Shown here piece after piece: positions 26,361 through 36,310 of a DNA stretch of 64,000 nt. Within the stretch, counting starts at the first letter, position 1; each line of letters opens with the position of its first letter. Under the pieces are notes generated by a model. That model saw nothing but the letters and a program-made list of their open reading frames with translations, was not told the origin of the DNA and did no database searches. Origin of the DNA: Paenirhodobacter populi (lineage in GTDB: Bacteria; Pseudomonadota; Alphaproteobacteria; Rhodobacterales; Rhodobacteraceae); the NCBI RefSeq assembly GCF_004022215.1, contig NZ_SAUZ01000002.1, forward strand, positions 248,001 to 312,000, written 5' to 3'. The translations under genes and the position numbers were made by a program.

Positions 26361-27950
26361 ATGAAGATCCGGTTTCTGATGTCCACGGCCTTGTCGGCCG
26401 CCCTGTTGCTGGCGGCGGCCGCGGCGCAGGCGGATTACACGCTGCACATCCTGCATACGAACGACCTTCACAGCCGCATCGAGCCGATCGACAAATTCGA
26501 TTCCACCTGCGATGCGGAAACCGATGCGAAGGGGGACTGTTTCGGCGGCGTCGCGCGGATCGCGACGAAGGTGGCCGAACTGCGCGAGGAGCTGGCGGGG
26601 CAGAATGTCCTGCTGGTCGATATCGGCGATCAGTTTCAGGGATCGCTATTCTACACCACCTACAAGGGGCGGGACGCGGCCGAGTTCATGAACGACATCG
26701 GCTATCAGGTGATGATCCTCGGCAATCACGAATTCGACGATGGGCCGGCGGTGCTGCGCGATTTCGTGGGTCTGGTCGATTTCCCGGTGATCTCGGGCAA
26801 TCTGGACCTGAGCCGGTCCGAGGAATTGCGCGGCAGGATCGGCCGGTCGCTGGTGATGGAGATCGGCGGCGAAAAGGTCGGGCTGGTTTCCGCGCTGACC
26901 ACCGACACGCCGGAAATCTCCTCGCCCGGGCCGAATGTCATCTTTCAGGACGATGCCGAAAGCCTGAAGGCGCAGGTCGAGGATCTGCAGGCGCAGGGCG
27001 TGACCAAGATCGTCGCGCTGACCCATGTGGGCTATACGCGCGACCGGCAACTGGCGGAACAGGTGCCGGGGCTGGATGCGATCGTGGGCGGACATTCGCA
27101 TACGCTGTTTTCCAATGTGATCGAGGGGGCGGAGAAATATCCTACGACGGTGAATGAAGTTCCGATCGTATCCGCCTATGCCTATTCGAAATATCTGGGT
27201 CATCTGGTGCTGACCTTTGACGATGACGGCAATCTGAAATCGGCGGGCGGAGAGCCCATCCTGCTGGATGCCTCGGTCAAGCCGGATCCGAAGATCGCCG
27301 CCCGGGTGGAGGAGCTGGCCGAGCCCATCGCCGAGGTGCGCGCCCGCGTCGTGGCCGAGGCCTCGGCCGCGATCGACGGGTCGCGCGACACCTGCCGCGC
27401 GGCCGAATGCCAGATGGGCAATCTGGTCGCGGATGCGATGCTCGACCGGGTGAAGGATCAGGGCGTCAGTATCGCCATCGAGAACGGCGGGGGCTTGCGC
27501 GCCTCGATCGAGGCGGGACCGGTGACGATGGGCGATGTGCTGACGGTGCTGCCGTTCCAGAACACGCTGTCGACCTTTCAGGCGCGCGGCTCGACCATGG
27601 TGAAGGCGCTGGAGAACGGGTTGAGCCAGGTCGAGGAAGGGGCGGGCCGCTTCCCGCAGGTGGCTGGGCTGCGGTTCGTCTGGGATCCGAAGGCGCCGGC
27701 GGGGGAAAGGCTCGTCTCGGTCGAGGTGCAGAAGGACGGGGACTGGGCGCCGATCGAGCCGGATACGGTCTATGGTATCGTGACCAACAATTACATGCGG
27801 ATGGGTGGCGACGGCTATTCCGTTTTCGCCGCCGAGGCGGAGAAGGCCTATGATTTCGGCCCGGATCTGGCGGATGTCACGGCGGACTATCTGGCGAAAT
27901 CGCAGAGCTACACACCCTATCTGGACGGGCGCATCAGGCAGGTGGAATGA
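26361..27950 (+). CDS. periplasmic 5'-nucleotidase/metallophosphoesterase, UshA-like
   Basis: The 529-residue exported enzyme has a signal peptide (MKIRFLMSTALSAALLLAAAAAQA), an N-terminal metallophosphatase domain with TNDLHSRIEP, GDQFQGS, GNHEFDDG and GGHSHTLF, and a C-terminal substrate domain with NGGGLRASI and MGGDGYSVF. It would strip phosphate from nucleotides in the periplasm, releasing nucleosides. This fits a window that also has a nucleoside hydrolase and purine and pyrimidine degradation genes. The substrate could also be other organic phosphates. CGGAGG precedes the ATG. Confidence 0.9.
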   Translation: MKIRFLMSTALSAALLLAAAAAQADYTLHILHTNDLHSRIEPIDKFDSTCDAETDAKGDCFGGVARIATKVAELREELAGQNVLLVDIGDQFQGSLFYTTYKGRDAAEFMNDIGYQVMILGNHEFDDGPAVLRDFVGLVDFPVISGNLDLSRSEELRGRIGRSLVMEIGGEKVGLVSALTTDTPEISSPGPNVIFQDDAESLKAQVEDLQAQGVTKIVALTHVGYTRDRQLAEQVPGLDAIVGGHSHTLFSNVIEGAEKYPTTVNEVPIVSAYAYSKYLGHLVLTFDDDGNLKSAGGEPILLDASVKPDPKIAARVEELAEPIAEVRARVVAEASAAIDGSRDTCRAAECQMGNLVADAMLDRVKDQGVSIAIENGGGLRASIEAGPVTMGDVLTVLPFQNTLSTFQARGSTMVKALENGLSQVEEGAGRFPQVAGLRFVWDPKAPAGERLVSVEVQKDGDWAPIEPDTVYGIVTNNYMRMGGDGYSVFAAEAEKAYDFGPDLADVTADYLAKSQSYTPYLDGRIRQVE

Positions 27951-27991
27951 AGGGATATCAGGTGGTTGCCATCCGATATTGATCCGGTTTC

Positions 27992-28474
27992 TCAGGAGAT
28001 GACCGTCACCGGATGGGTCAGGATCACCTCTTCGAGGTTCGGCGTCGTGCCGATCCGGTCGACGACGGCGAACAGCCCCGGTTCCTGCAGCGGCGTCAGC
28101 ACGCCATGCCAGGTGCCGCGGTGCAGGTTGATCGCCTGATCGCCGCGGGTCAGGAAGGCGCGCGGGGCGCCCGGCCTGCCGCCCTCGTCTGGCGCGACGA
28201 TGACGAGGAACGGGGCGTCGGTCATCGGGATGAAGGCCTGGCTGCCCTCGGGGTGGCGTTCGAGCAGGTCGAACCTGTAGGGCAGGCTGCGCGCCACCGC
28301 CTTGAAGATGGAGATCCCGGCGCGGCCGCCGGGGCCGAAGTCGAGCTTCGCCCGGTCGTGATAGCGGCCGCAGAGGCCCGCGTTGATGAGCCGGTCCGGC
28401 GCGCCATCGGCGGAGAGCACCTCGCCGAACGGGGCGAAGGCGTCAGGGGTGAGCGGTTCTGCCTGGATCTGCAT
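27992..28474 (-). CDS. allA: ureidoglycolate lyase
   Basis: AllA (160 residues) splits ureidoglycolate into glyoxylate and urea, the last step of allantoin breakdown. Family motifs: PLTPDAFAPFGEVLSADG at the start, INAGLCGRYHD, SIFKAVARSLPYRFDLLERHPEGSQAF, and NLHRGTWHGVLTPL. ATG 28474 matches the family start; a longer frame begins inside the repeat. It is the distal gene of the puuE/uraD-ureidoglycine aminohydrolase-allA set, separated by a dispersed repeat. Confidence 0.92.
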   Translation of the reverse strand: MQIQAEPLTPDAFAPFGEVLSADGAPDRLINAGLCGRYHDRAKLDFGPGGRAGISIFKAVARSLPYRFDLLERHPEGSQAFIPMTDAPFLVIVAPDEGGRPGAPRAFLTRGDQAINLHRGTWHGVLTPLQEPGLFAVVDRIGTTPNLEEVILTHPVTVIS

Positions 28475-28489
28475 CGTGGCCTCTTGCGG

Positions 28490-28558
28490 TGAGGGGGCTG
28501 GGGGCGCTGCCCCCACCGTGGGCTGCACCCCCGGTTCCCCCGGGATATTTATGGAAGA
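28490..28558 (+). repeat. dispersed hairpin repeat, copy 5 (inside the ureide operon, antisense)
   Basis: Contains GGGGGC-GCT-GCCCCC and the conserved CCCCGGGATATTTATGG block. Unlike copies 1-4 and 7, it runs opposite to both flanking genes, and its inner hairpin is poorly formed. It fills most of the gap between allA and the aminohydrolase gene. Confidence 0.7.
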
Positions 28559-28570
28559 ATGAAGGGCAGC

Positions 28571-29401
28571 TCAGCGCCCGAGGACGCCGCGCAGTTTCGC
28601 ATGGCGGTTCACGTCCTTGTAGAGCAGGTAGCGGAAGCGTTCCGTGCCGCCCGCGTAGCAGGCCTGCGGACAGAAAGCGCGCAGCCACATGAAATCGCCG
28701 GCCGCGACCTCGACCCAGTCGTTGTTCAGCTTGTAGACCGCCTTGCCCTGCAGCACGTAGAGGCCGTGTTCCATGACATGGGTTTCCTCGAACGGGATCA
28801 CCGCGCCGGGTTCCAGCGTGACGATGTTCACATGCATGTCGTGGCGCAGGTCGAGCGGCTGGACGAAGCGGGTGGTGGCCCATTTCAGGTTGGTGCCGGG
28901 CATGCCGGCGGGCGAGCGGTGCTGTTCGTTGGTCACGAAGGCCTCGGGGATGTCGAGGCCGGGGGCGGTTTCGTAGAGCTTGCGGATCCAGTGGAATTTC
29001 GCCGGTGTCTTGCCGGTGGCGCGCAGCGTCCACGGGCAGCCGGGGGGGATATAGGCGTAGCCGCCCTCGGCCATCTCGTGTTCGCCATCGGGCAGGGTCA
29101 GGGTCAGGCGGCCCGAGACGACGAAGATCACGCCCTCGGCCTCGGGGTCCGGTTCACCTGCATCGGTGCCGCCGCCGGGCATGACTTCGAGAATGTATTG
29201 CGAGAAGGTCTCGGCGAAACCCGAGAGCGGGCGGGCGATGATCCAGACGCGAGTGTCGGTCCAGCCGGGCAGGTAGCTGGTGACGATGTCGGTCATCACG
29301 CCGCGCGGGATCACCGCATAGGCTTCGGTGAAGATCGCGCGCCCGGTGTGAAGCTCGGTCTGGCGGGGCAGCCCGTCGCGGGGCGTGGCGTAGCTGGTCA
29401 T
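28571..29401 (-). CDS. allE: (S)-ureidoglycine aminohydrolase, bicupin
   Basis: The 276-residue double-cupin enzyme releases ammonia from (S)-ureidoglycine to give (S)-ureidoglycolate. The first cupin is around residues 65-130 (GGGTDAGEPDPEAEGVIFVVSG) and the metal-binding second cupin around 190-255 (FEETHVMEHGLYVLQGKAVY). It feeds AllA directly. The start overlaps the puuE-uraD stop by ATGA. The old name for the family is YlbA/UGHY. Confidence 0.9.
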   Translation of the reverse strand: MTSYATPRDGLPRQTELHTGRAIFTEAYAVIPRGVMTDIVTSYLPGWTDTRVWIIARPLSGFAETFSQYILEVMPGGGTDAGEPDPEAEGVIFVVSGRLTLTLPDGEHEMAEGGYAYIPPGCPWTLRATGKTPAKFHWIRKLYETAPGLDIPEAFVTNEQHRSPAGMPGTNLKWATTRFVQPLDLRHDMHVNIVTLEPGAVIPFEETHVMEHGLYVLQGKAVYKLNNDWVEVAAGDFMWLRAFCPQACYAGGTERFRYLLYKDVNRHAKLRGVLGR

Positions 29402-30813
29402 TTGAACTGGTCCTGAAGGCGGTGCCAGCCGATGCGTTCCACCTGTCGGCAGGCTTCGGCGAATTCGGCGTCGCGGGAATTGGCGAGGCGGCGGTAGAAA
29501 GCCTCGACGATGGTGGATTTCGTGTTGTCCTTCACCGCGATGATGAAGGGGAAGCCGAATTTTCCGACATATTCGGTGTTCAGCGCCTCGAAGGTTTCGC
29601 GTTCCGTATCGGTCAGCGCGTCGAGCCCGGCCGAGGCCTGTTCGGCTGTGCTGTCGGCGGTGAGCCGTTTCGCCTGCGCGAGCTTGCCGGCGAGGTCGGG
29701 GTGGGCCTTGAGTACGCCGAGGCGTTCATCGTCGCTGGCCGTGCGGAAGGCGCGGGCGAGGACCGAGGCGACGCCTTCGGCGCAGTCATGCGCGGGGCCA
29801 AGCTCCATCTCCCAGGCGCGTTCGGCGATCCAGGGACTGTGTTCATAGATCGCGCCGAAGCGTTCGACGAAGCGGTCCTTCGACATCTGGCTGGGACGCT
29901 CGAAGCGGTGATGCGGGTGATGCGCGGCCCAATGCGCGGCGATTTCACCGCGGGTGGCGAACCAGACGCCGCCTTTGGCTTGTGCGTAGTCGAGGAAGCG
30001 CCTCAGCCCGGCCATCTTGCCCGGCCGCCCGATCAGCCGGTTGTGCAGGCCGATCGAGAACATCTTGGCGCGGCCCTCGACCCCTTCGCGGTAGAGCGTG
30101 TCGAAGCTGTCCTTCAGATACTGGAAGAACATCTCGCCCTCGATATAGCCGGGGGAGGTGGCGAAGCGCATGTCGTTGGCTTCGAGCGTGTAGGGGATCA
30201 CCAGCTGGTCGCGGGCGCCGACCTCCAGCCAATAGGGCAGGTCGTCGTCGTAAGTGTCGGAAATCCAGTCGAAAGCGCCGGTCTCGGCGGTCAGGCGTAC
30301 GGTGTTGGCGGAACAGCGGCCGGTATACCAGCCGCGCGGCGGTTCGCCCGTGACTTCGGTATGCAGGCGGATCGCTTCGGCGATCTGGCGGCGTTCCTCT
30401 TCCTCGGGCATGTCCTTGTGTTCGACCCATTTGAGCCCGTGCGAGGCGATTTCCCAGCCGGCGGCCTGCATCCCCGCGACCTGTTCGGGGTTGCGCGCCA
30501 AGGCCGTCGCCACGCCGAAGATGGTGACGGGAATGTCAAACGCGGTGAACAGCCGGTGCAGCCGCCAGAAGCCGGCGCGGGCGCCGTATTCGTAGATCGA
30601 TTCCATGTTCCAGTGGCGCTGGCCCGGCCACATGCCCGCGCCGTTGATGTCGGACAGGAACGCCTCGGAGGCCGCGTCGCCGTGCAGGATGTTGTTTTCG
30701 CCGCCTTCCTCGTAGTTCAGCACGATCGAGACGGCGACTTTCGCGCCGCCCGGCCAGCCTGCGTCGGGCGGGGTCGGGCCATAGCCGCGCATGTCACGGG
30801 GATAACGGTTCAT
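29398..30813 (-). CDS. puuE-uraD: bifunctional allantoinase (PuuE type) - OHCU decarboxylase (UraD) fusion
   Basis: This 471-residue protein joins two enzymes. Residues 1-305 are a PuuE polysaccharide deacetylase-fold allantoinase (NYEEGGENNILHGD, ASHGLKWVEHKDM, SIGLHNRLIGRPGK), unrelated to the amidohydrolase AllB. Residues about 310-471 are UraD, with EHSPWIAERAWE, LKAHPDLAGKLA and FGFPFIIAVKDNTK. UraD makes (S)-allantoin from OHCU and the N-terminal half then opens the ring, so the product could be passed on. Order within the protein is the reverse of the pathway. Such fusions are known in proteobacteria. Confidence 0.93.
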   Translation of the reverse strand: MNRYPRDMRGYGPTPPDAGWPGGAKVAVSIVLNYEEGGENNILHGDAASEAFLSDINGAGMWPGQRHWNMESIYEYGARAGFWRLHRLFTAFDIPVTIFGVATALARNPEQVAGMQAAGWEIASHGLKWVEHKDMPEEEERRQIAEAIRLHTEVTGEPPRGWYTGRCSANTVRLTAETGAFDWISDTYDDDLPYWLEVGARDQLVIPYTLEANDMRFATSPGYIEGEMFFQYLKDSFDTLYREGVEGRAKMFSIGLHNRLIGRPGKMAGLRRFLDYAQAKGGVWFATRGEIAAHWAAHHPHHRFERPSQMSKDRFVERFGAIYEHSPWIAERAWEMELGPAHDCAEGVASVLARAFRTASDDERLGVLKAHPDLAGKLAQAKRLTADSTAEQASAGLDALTDTERETFEALNTEYVGKFGFPFIIAVKDNTKSTIVEAFYRRLANSRDAEFAEACRQVERIGWHRLQDQFK

Positions 30814-30855
30814 CTGTGCCTCCGATGTTTCAGGCGATCAAAGGACGAATGTCCG

Positions 30856-30879
30856 CCGCATGCAAGAGGCCGCATGCGG
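30856..30879. promoter_or_regulatory. inverted repeat CCGCATGC-N8-GCATGCGG between divergent urate-catabolism genes
   Basis: A perfect 8-bp inverted repeat in the 121-base gap between puuE-uraD and uraH. Each arm also contains the palindrome GCATGC. Its place suggests a shared operator for the two divergent transcripts. No regulator gene is adjacent. Confidence 0.45.
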
Positions 30880-30934
30880 GGGTGCTTGTCCGGGCTGTCC
30901 GGCCGCGTCATAGTCCGGCGAAAAGGAGATTGCC

Positions 30935-31291
30935 ATGACCGGATATCTGACGACGCATGTTCTTGATACCGCCCGGGGAACGCCTGCGGAGGGGCTGCAT
31001 ATCTCGCTCTTCCGGATCGGCGCGGACGGGGCCGAACTGATCGCGCGGGCGGTGACGAACCGGGACGGGCGCACCGACACGCCGATTCTGCCGCAGGGGG
31101 CGTTCGAGACCGGGGTTTACGAGCTGGTCTTTCACGTCGGGGACTATCTGCGGGCCAGCGGGCAGGCGGCGGCGGAGCCGCTGTTCCTTGACGTGGTGCC
31201 GCTGCGCTTCGGGATTTCGGATCCGGCGGCGCATTACCATGTGCCGCTGCTGCTGTCGCCCTTCGGCTATTCGACCTATCGCGGAAGCTGA
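30935..31291 (+). CDS. uraH: 5-hydroxyisourate hydrolase
   Basis: UraH (118 residues) hydrolyses 5-hydroxyisourate to OHCU, the substrate of the UraD half of the neighbouring fusion. It is a transthyretin-like protein with [17 protein letters not shown] at the start (catalytic His), the NRDGRTD loop, and the diagnostic C-terminal YRGS tetrapeptide. An AAAAGGAG ribosome site precedes the ATG. Divergent from the other ureide genes. The urate-oxidising enzyme is not in the window. Confidence 0.95.
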   Translation: MTGYLTTHVLDTARGTPAEGLHISLFRIGADGAELIARAVTNRDGRTDTPILPQGAFETGVYELVFHVGDYLRASGQAAAEPLFLDVVPLRFGISDPAAHYHVPLLLSPFGYSTYRGS

Positions 31292-31402
31292 ACGCGCGAT
31301 AACGAAGATGGTGATCGCGCCGGCGGGCCGGAATCGGCTCGGTTTTTCGGGGGATTCCGCCCGGCGCGGGGCGGGCGGCGAAAGTTCCTGCACCGGGCGC
31401 CC

Positions 31403-31431
31403 TTGCAGCCACCCCGGCGCGCCACTAAGAC
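31403..31431 (+). promoter_or_regulatory. candidate clpP promoter
   Basis: TTGCAG, 17 bases, TAAGAC, about 50 bases before the clpP ATG. Spacing is ideal for a sigma-70-type promoter. A heat-shock sigma contribution cannot be judged. Confidence 0.4.
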
Positions 31432-31483
31432 TCTCGTAAAGCTCCGCGATTATGAATTTGGCAGGACCGCAGGAAGGCACAGG

Positions 31484-32113
31484 ATGAAAGACTCGATTGA
31501 CCTTTACATGAACACGCTGGTGCCGATGGTGGTCGAACAGACCTCGCGCGGCGAGCGTGCCTATGACATCTATTCGCGCCTGTTGAAGGAGCGGATCATT
31601 TTTCTGTCGGGGCCGGTGCATGACGGCATGTCGACGCTGATCTGCGCGCAGCTGCTGTTCCTTGAGGCGGAAAACCCGACCAAGGAAATCTCGATGTATA
31701 TCAATAGCCCCGGCGGTGTGGTCACCGCGGGTCTGTCGATCTACGACACGATGCAGTATATCCGGCCGAAGGTTTCGACGCTGGTGATCGGGCAGGCGGC
31801 CTCGATGGGGTCGCTGTTGCTGACGGCGGGCGAAAAGGGGATGCGCTTCAGCCTGCCCAATTCGCGGGTGATGGTGCACCAGCCCTCGGGCGGGTATCAG
31901 GGGCAGGCGACGGATATCCTGATCCATGCGCGCGAGACGGAAAACCTGAAGCGCCGGCTGAACGAGATCTACGTGAAGCACACCGGCAACGACTACGCGA
32001 CGGTCGAGGCGGCGCTGGAGCGCGACAACTTCATGTCGGCCGAGGCGGCGAAGGAATGGGGCCTGATCGACGAGATCCTGGAAAGCCGGGGCAAGGCCGA
32101 AGCCGACAAATGA
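31484..32113 (+). CDS. clpP: ATP-dependent Clp protease proteolytic subunit
   Basis: ClpP (209 residues) forms the barrel-shaped serine protease that degrades substrates unfolded by ClpX. The catalytic triad is visible: Ser107 in [10 protein letters not shown], His132 in VMVHQPSGG and Asp181 in [11 protein letters not shown] 31484 (CACAGG upstream) gives the usual short propeptide [14 protein letters not shown]. It is followed by clpX after 127 bases, the standard order. Confidence 0.97.
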   Translation: MKDSIDLYMNTLVPMVVEQTSRGERAYDIYSRLLKERIIFLSGPVHDGMSTLICAQLLFLEAENPTKEISMYINSPGGVVTAGLSIYDTMQYIRPKVSTLVIGQAASMGSLLLTAGEKGMRFSLPNSRVMVHQPSGGYQGQATDILIHARETENLKRRLNEIYVKHTGNDYATVEAALERDNFMSAEAAKEWGLIDEILESRGKAEADK

Positions 32114-32240
32114 CCGTGATGTGACGGCCGGAAGATCGTCCGAAACGGAAATTTGACGTTGAGATGAACATGGGGCCGCCCTACACTCCGGGGCAGCCCT
32201 TCACAGCCCCGGGGTCCCGGGGCGAGAGCAGAGGAAGACG

Positions 32241-33509
<1,269 letters not shown>

Positions 33510-33515
33510 CCGGAG

Positions 33516-33539
33516 GGGCGGGCCGCGCGCCCGCCCTTT
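33516..33539 (+). terminator. GC hairpin terminator after clpX
   Basis: GGGCGGGC pairs with GCCCGCCC and is followed by TTTC, seven bases after the clpX stop. The T-run is short. Confidence 0.6.
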
Positions 33540-33599
33540 CGCTGGATCTTGCGGCGCCGACCGGCGTATAAGGGGGGCGAAAGCCCGCGGAGGATGGAC

Positions 33600-33974
33600 A
33601 TGAACTTTCTGATGCGCATGTTGACCTGGTGGAACGGCCAGACGGTCGGAACCCAGCTTTTCACCGCCCGCAATGGCGTGAAGGTCGGCGAGGACCAGGA
33701 GGGGAACGTCTATTACCAGACCAAGGACGGCAAACGTCGCTGGGTGATCTACAACGGTGAGATCGAGGCGAGCCGGATTCCCCCCGAATGGCATGGCTGG
33801 ATCCATTTCACCTGGGACGAGCCGCCGACCGAATCCGCGCCGAAGCGTCAGTCGTGGGAATTGCCCCATATCGAGAACCGGACAGGCACGGCCCTGGCCT
33901 ATGTTCCGCCCGGATCGATCCGGCGTCCGGAACCGGTCGAGCGGCGTGATTATGAGGCTTGGCAGCCGGAATGA
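33600..33974 (+). CDS. complex I NDUFA12-family accessory subunit (17.2 kDa type)
   Basis: The 124-residue protein matches the NDUFA12/B17.2 family, an accessory subunit of NADH:ubiquinone oxidoreductase found in mitochondria and alphaproteobacteria. Typical residues: [61 protein letters not shown] 33600 is preferred because GGAGG is seven bases upstream; the ATG two codons earlier is too close. It sits apart from the nuo operon, next to mlaD, as in related genomes. Confidence 0.93.
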   Translation: MNFLMRMLTWWNGQTVGTQLFTARNGVKVGEDQEGNVYYQTKDGKRRWVIYNGEIEASRIPPEWHGWIHFTWDEPPTESAPKRQSWELPHIENRTGTALAYVPPGSIRRPEPVERRDYEAWQPE

Positions 33975-34016
33975 GGCTGGCCCCGTCGGGGGCCGGTCCC
34001 CACTGCGGGAGAAACC

Positions 34017-34523
34017 ATGAGCGAGAATCGCATTGAAATTCTGACCGGCGCCGCTGTGGTGGCCGTGGCAGTCGGCTTCATCATCTGGGCCGGGCAGGTC
34101 CGGGGGCTGGGCATGTCGACGGACAGCTATCCGCTGCATGCCTCGTTCCGCTCGGTCGAGGGGGTGACGGTCGGCACCGATGTGCGCATGGCCGGCGTCA
34201 AGATCGGCGCGGTGACGGATGTGCGTCTGGATCCGAAGACCTTCTTTGCCGATACGACCTTCACCGTGCGCAAGGGGATCGAACTGCCGGATGATTCGCA
34301 GGTCATCGTTGCCTCGGAAGGGCTGATGGGCGGATCGTTCATCGAGATCCAGCCGGGCGGCAGCATCACCAACCTCGCCCCCGGGGAAGAGATCGTTGAC
34401 ACACAGGGGGCGGTTTCGATCCTCAGCCTGATGATGAAATTCGCGGGTGGCGGCGGTGACACCGGGGCCGCGCCCGCCGCGGCGGGCGCCGATACGGATA
34501 CGGGCGCGGGGACGCAGCCGTGA
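34017..34523 (+). CDS. mlaD: outer-membrane lipid asymmetry protein MlaD
   Basis: MlaD (168 residues) is the MCE-domain substrate-binding subunit of the MlaFEDB phospholipid transporter. It has one N-terminal membrane helix (TGAAVVAVAVGFIIWAG, residues 10-26) and one MCE domain (about 38-118) with FRSVEGVTVGTDVRMAGVKIGAVTDVRLD. The C-terminus is a low-complexity Gly/Ala/Asp/Thr tail. mlaE and mlaF are not adjacent. It overlaps the DUF2155 gene by four bases (GTGA). Confidence 0.9.
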   Translation: MSENRIEILTGAAVVAVAVGFIIWAGQVRGLGMSTDSYPLHASFRSVEGVTVGTDVRMAGVKIGAVTDVRLDPKTFFADTTFTVRKGIELPDDSQVIVASEGLMGGSFIEIQPGGSITNLAPGEEIVDTQGAVSILSLMMKFAGGGGDTGAAPAAAGADTDTGAGTQP

Positions 34524-34882
34524 AACCGGCGCTGATCGTGCTGGCGATCGCGGCGGCGGGGCCGGTTCTGGCGCAACAGGCGGACGGGCTGGCGCAGGCC
34601 TCCGGCGCGCTGCTGCGTGGGCTCGACAAGATCTCGGGGGTTTCGACGGATATTCCGGTGCGCGTGAACGAGCGGGTCGATTTCGGCCAGATCTCGGTCA
34701 CGCTGAAGCAATGCCGCTATCCGGCGAACGACCCGGCCTCGAATGCCTATGCCTATCTTCAGATCGACGAGAAGGATGGCAAGACGGATTTCGAAGGCTG
34801 GATGATCGCCGACAGCCCGGCGCTTTCGGCGCTGGATCATCCGCGCTACGACGTCTGGGTCATCCGCTGCAACAACAGCTGA
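34520..34882 (+). CDS. DUF2155 periplasmic protein
   Basis: A 120-residue exported protein with a short signal peptide (KPALIVLAIAAAGPVLAQQ) and the DUF2155 core: VRVNERVDFGQISVTLKQCRYP, AYLQIDEKDGKTDFEGWM, and HPRYDVWVIRCN. Two conserved cysteines could form a disulfide. The start is GTG, overlapping the mlaD stop. The last 37 bases overlap the 3' end of aat on the other strand. Function unknown, but the link to mlaD is conserved in the family from memory. Confidence 0.85.
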   Translation: MKPALIVLAIAAAGPVLAQQADGLAQASGALLRGLDKISGVSTDIPVRVNERVDFGQISVTLKQCRYPANDPASNAYAYLQIDEKDGKTDFEGWMIADSPALSALDHPRYDVWVIRCNNS

Positions 34883-35484
34883 GGCGTGGGGATTTCCGGC
34901 GCGGTGAAATCCGCCGAATGGCGTAGCGCCACGGCCAGACGCCGGCGGTATTCGTCGCGCGGAATTTCCACCCCGCCAAGGCTGGCCAGATGCGCGGTCA
35001 GATATTGCGTATCGAACAGGCTGAACCCGGCCTCGCGCAGGTGGTCGACGGCATAGGCCAGCGCGACTTTCGACGCATTCGTCACGCGGGAGAACATGCT
35101 TTCCCCGAAAAACGCCCCGCCAAGCGTGATGCCGAAGGTGCCGCCGACCAGATCCGGCCCGCGCCAGACCTCGATTGAATGAGCATGGCCGAGCGTGAAC
35201 AGCGTATCGTAAAGCTCGAACAGTTCGGCATTGATCCAGGTTTCCGGTCGGTCGGCACAGCCCTCGACCACCGCATGAAAGGCGCTGTCGAGCCGGATCG
35301 TGAACCGGCCGCGCCGGATCTCCCGCGCGAGGGAGCGCGAGATATGGAACCCGTCGAGCGGCAGGATCCCGCGCCGGTGCGGCTCGAACCAGTGCAGCTC
35401 GCTGGCGTCGCGGCTTTCGGCCATCGGGAAAATCCCCTGCGCATAGCCCGCAAGCAGCATCCCGGCCGTCAGCTGATCGTGCAT
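34846..35484 (-). CDS. aat: leucyl/phenylalanyl-tRNA-protein transferase
   Basis: Aat (212 residues) adds Leu or Phe to basic N-termini, creating N-degrons for ClpAP. Motifs: LLAGYAQGIFPMA near the start, WFEPHRRGILPLD, WIN..LFELYDTLFTLGHAHSIEVW, and GGTFGITLGGAFFGESMFSR. It converges on DUF2155 and the two stop regions overlap by 37 bases. Length and start are normal. Confidence 0.94.
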   Translation of the reverse strand: MHDQLTAGMLLAGYAQGIFPMAESRDASELHWFEPHRRGILPLDGFHISRSLAREIRRGRFTIRLDSAFHAVVEGCADRPETWINAELFELYDTLFTLGHAHSIEVWRGPDLVGGTFGITLGGAFFGESMFSRVTNASKVALAYAVDHLREAGFSLFDTQYLTAHLASLGGVEIPRDEYRRRLAVALRHSADFTAPEIPTPQLLLQRMTQTS

Positions 35485-35573
35485 TCCGGCCCCCGTTGTT
35501 GCCTTGGTCGCGCGCCCGCGCTAACACTAGACCCGCCAGAGGCTGCGGCAAAGCCGCCAGACGGGTGAAACAC

Positions 35574-36281
35574 ATGGGTTTTTTCGATTTTCTGTCCTCG
35601 ATCGCACCCTATGAGGATGATGCGAAGACCATCACCCGGATGAACCTGCGGCATGAGATGATCCTTGAGCCGCTGAAGCCCGAGATCACCGGCCGCCGGG
35701 TTCTGGATCTGGCGGCGCATGACGGCAGATGGGCTTACGCCTTCGCCGCGGCCGGTGCCCGCGAGGTGATCGGGATCGAGGGGCGCGCGGAACTGGTCGA
35801 ACGGTTCCGCGATTTTCCCGATGATACCGCGCGCGGGCGGGTGACGATGGTGCAGGACGACATCTTCGACGGTCTGGAAAAGCTGGTCGCGCGGGGGGAG
35901 AGTTTCGACGTCATCGGCGTGCTGGGCATCTTCTACCACATCATGGATCACTTCCGCCTGCTACGGCTGGCCGCGGCGCTGCGGCCGAAGCTGATGATCG
36001 TCGACAGCGAATTCGCCGCGCGCCCGGGAGCGGTGATCCTGATGTCGCGCGAGCGCACCGACAAGGATCTGAACGCCATTCCGCAGATCGCGGGGCAGGT
36101 GCGCGCGGTGGTCGGGATTCCTTCGCCCAAGGCGCTGGAATCGATGGCGGATGCGCTCGACCTGTCGTTCGACTGGCTGGATTGGGAGGAGGTTCCGGAG
36201 GAATACCGTTCTCCGATCGCCGATTACTACCGCGTTGGGGAAAAGCGCCGCGGCACTTGCCTGCTGCGCGAGCGGGCATAG
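35574..36281 (+). CDS. SAM-dependent methyltransferase (class I), substrate unknown
   Basis: The 235-residue protein has a Rossmann methyltransferase core: motif I VLDLAAHDGRWAYAFAAAGA with VIGIEGR after it, and FDVIGVLGIFYHIMDHF further on. The YHI-type motif recalls mobility-of-tRNA-wobble (CmoB-like) or small-molecule methyltransferases, but no substrate can be assigned. ATG 35574 is used because the family begins MGFFDFL; the longer frame runs back into the aat 5' region. Convergent with accC, 29 bases apart. Confidence 0.75.
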   Translation: MGFFDFLSSIAPYEDDAKTITRMNLRHEMILEPLKPEITGRRVLDLAAHDGRWAYAFAAAGAREVIGIEGRAELVERFRDFPDDTARGRVTMVQDDIFDGLEKLVARGESFDVIGVLGIFYHIMDHFRLLRLAAALRPKLMIVDSEFAARPGAVILMSRERTDKDLNAIPQIAGQVRAVVGIPSPKALESMADALDLSFDWLDWEEVPEEYRSPIADYYRVGEKRRGTCLLRERA

Positions 36282-36310
36282 GAACGGCGCCCGAAGGCGC
36301 CGTCCGGGGA

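Noticed and set aside
32153-32187. TTGACG ... TACACT as a clpX promoter
   Set aside because: The spacing of 23 bases is too long for a standard promoter, and no better pair was found.
33560-33575. TATAAG box before the NDUFA12 gene
   Set aside because: A good -10 but no -35 at 16-18 bases, so it is not listed as a promoter.
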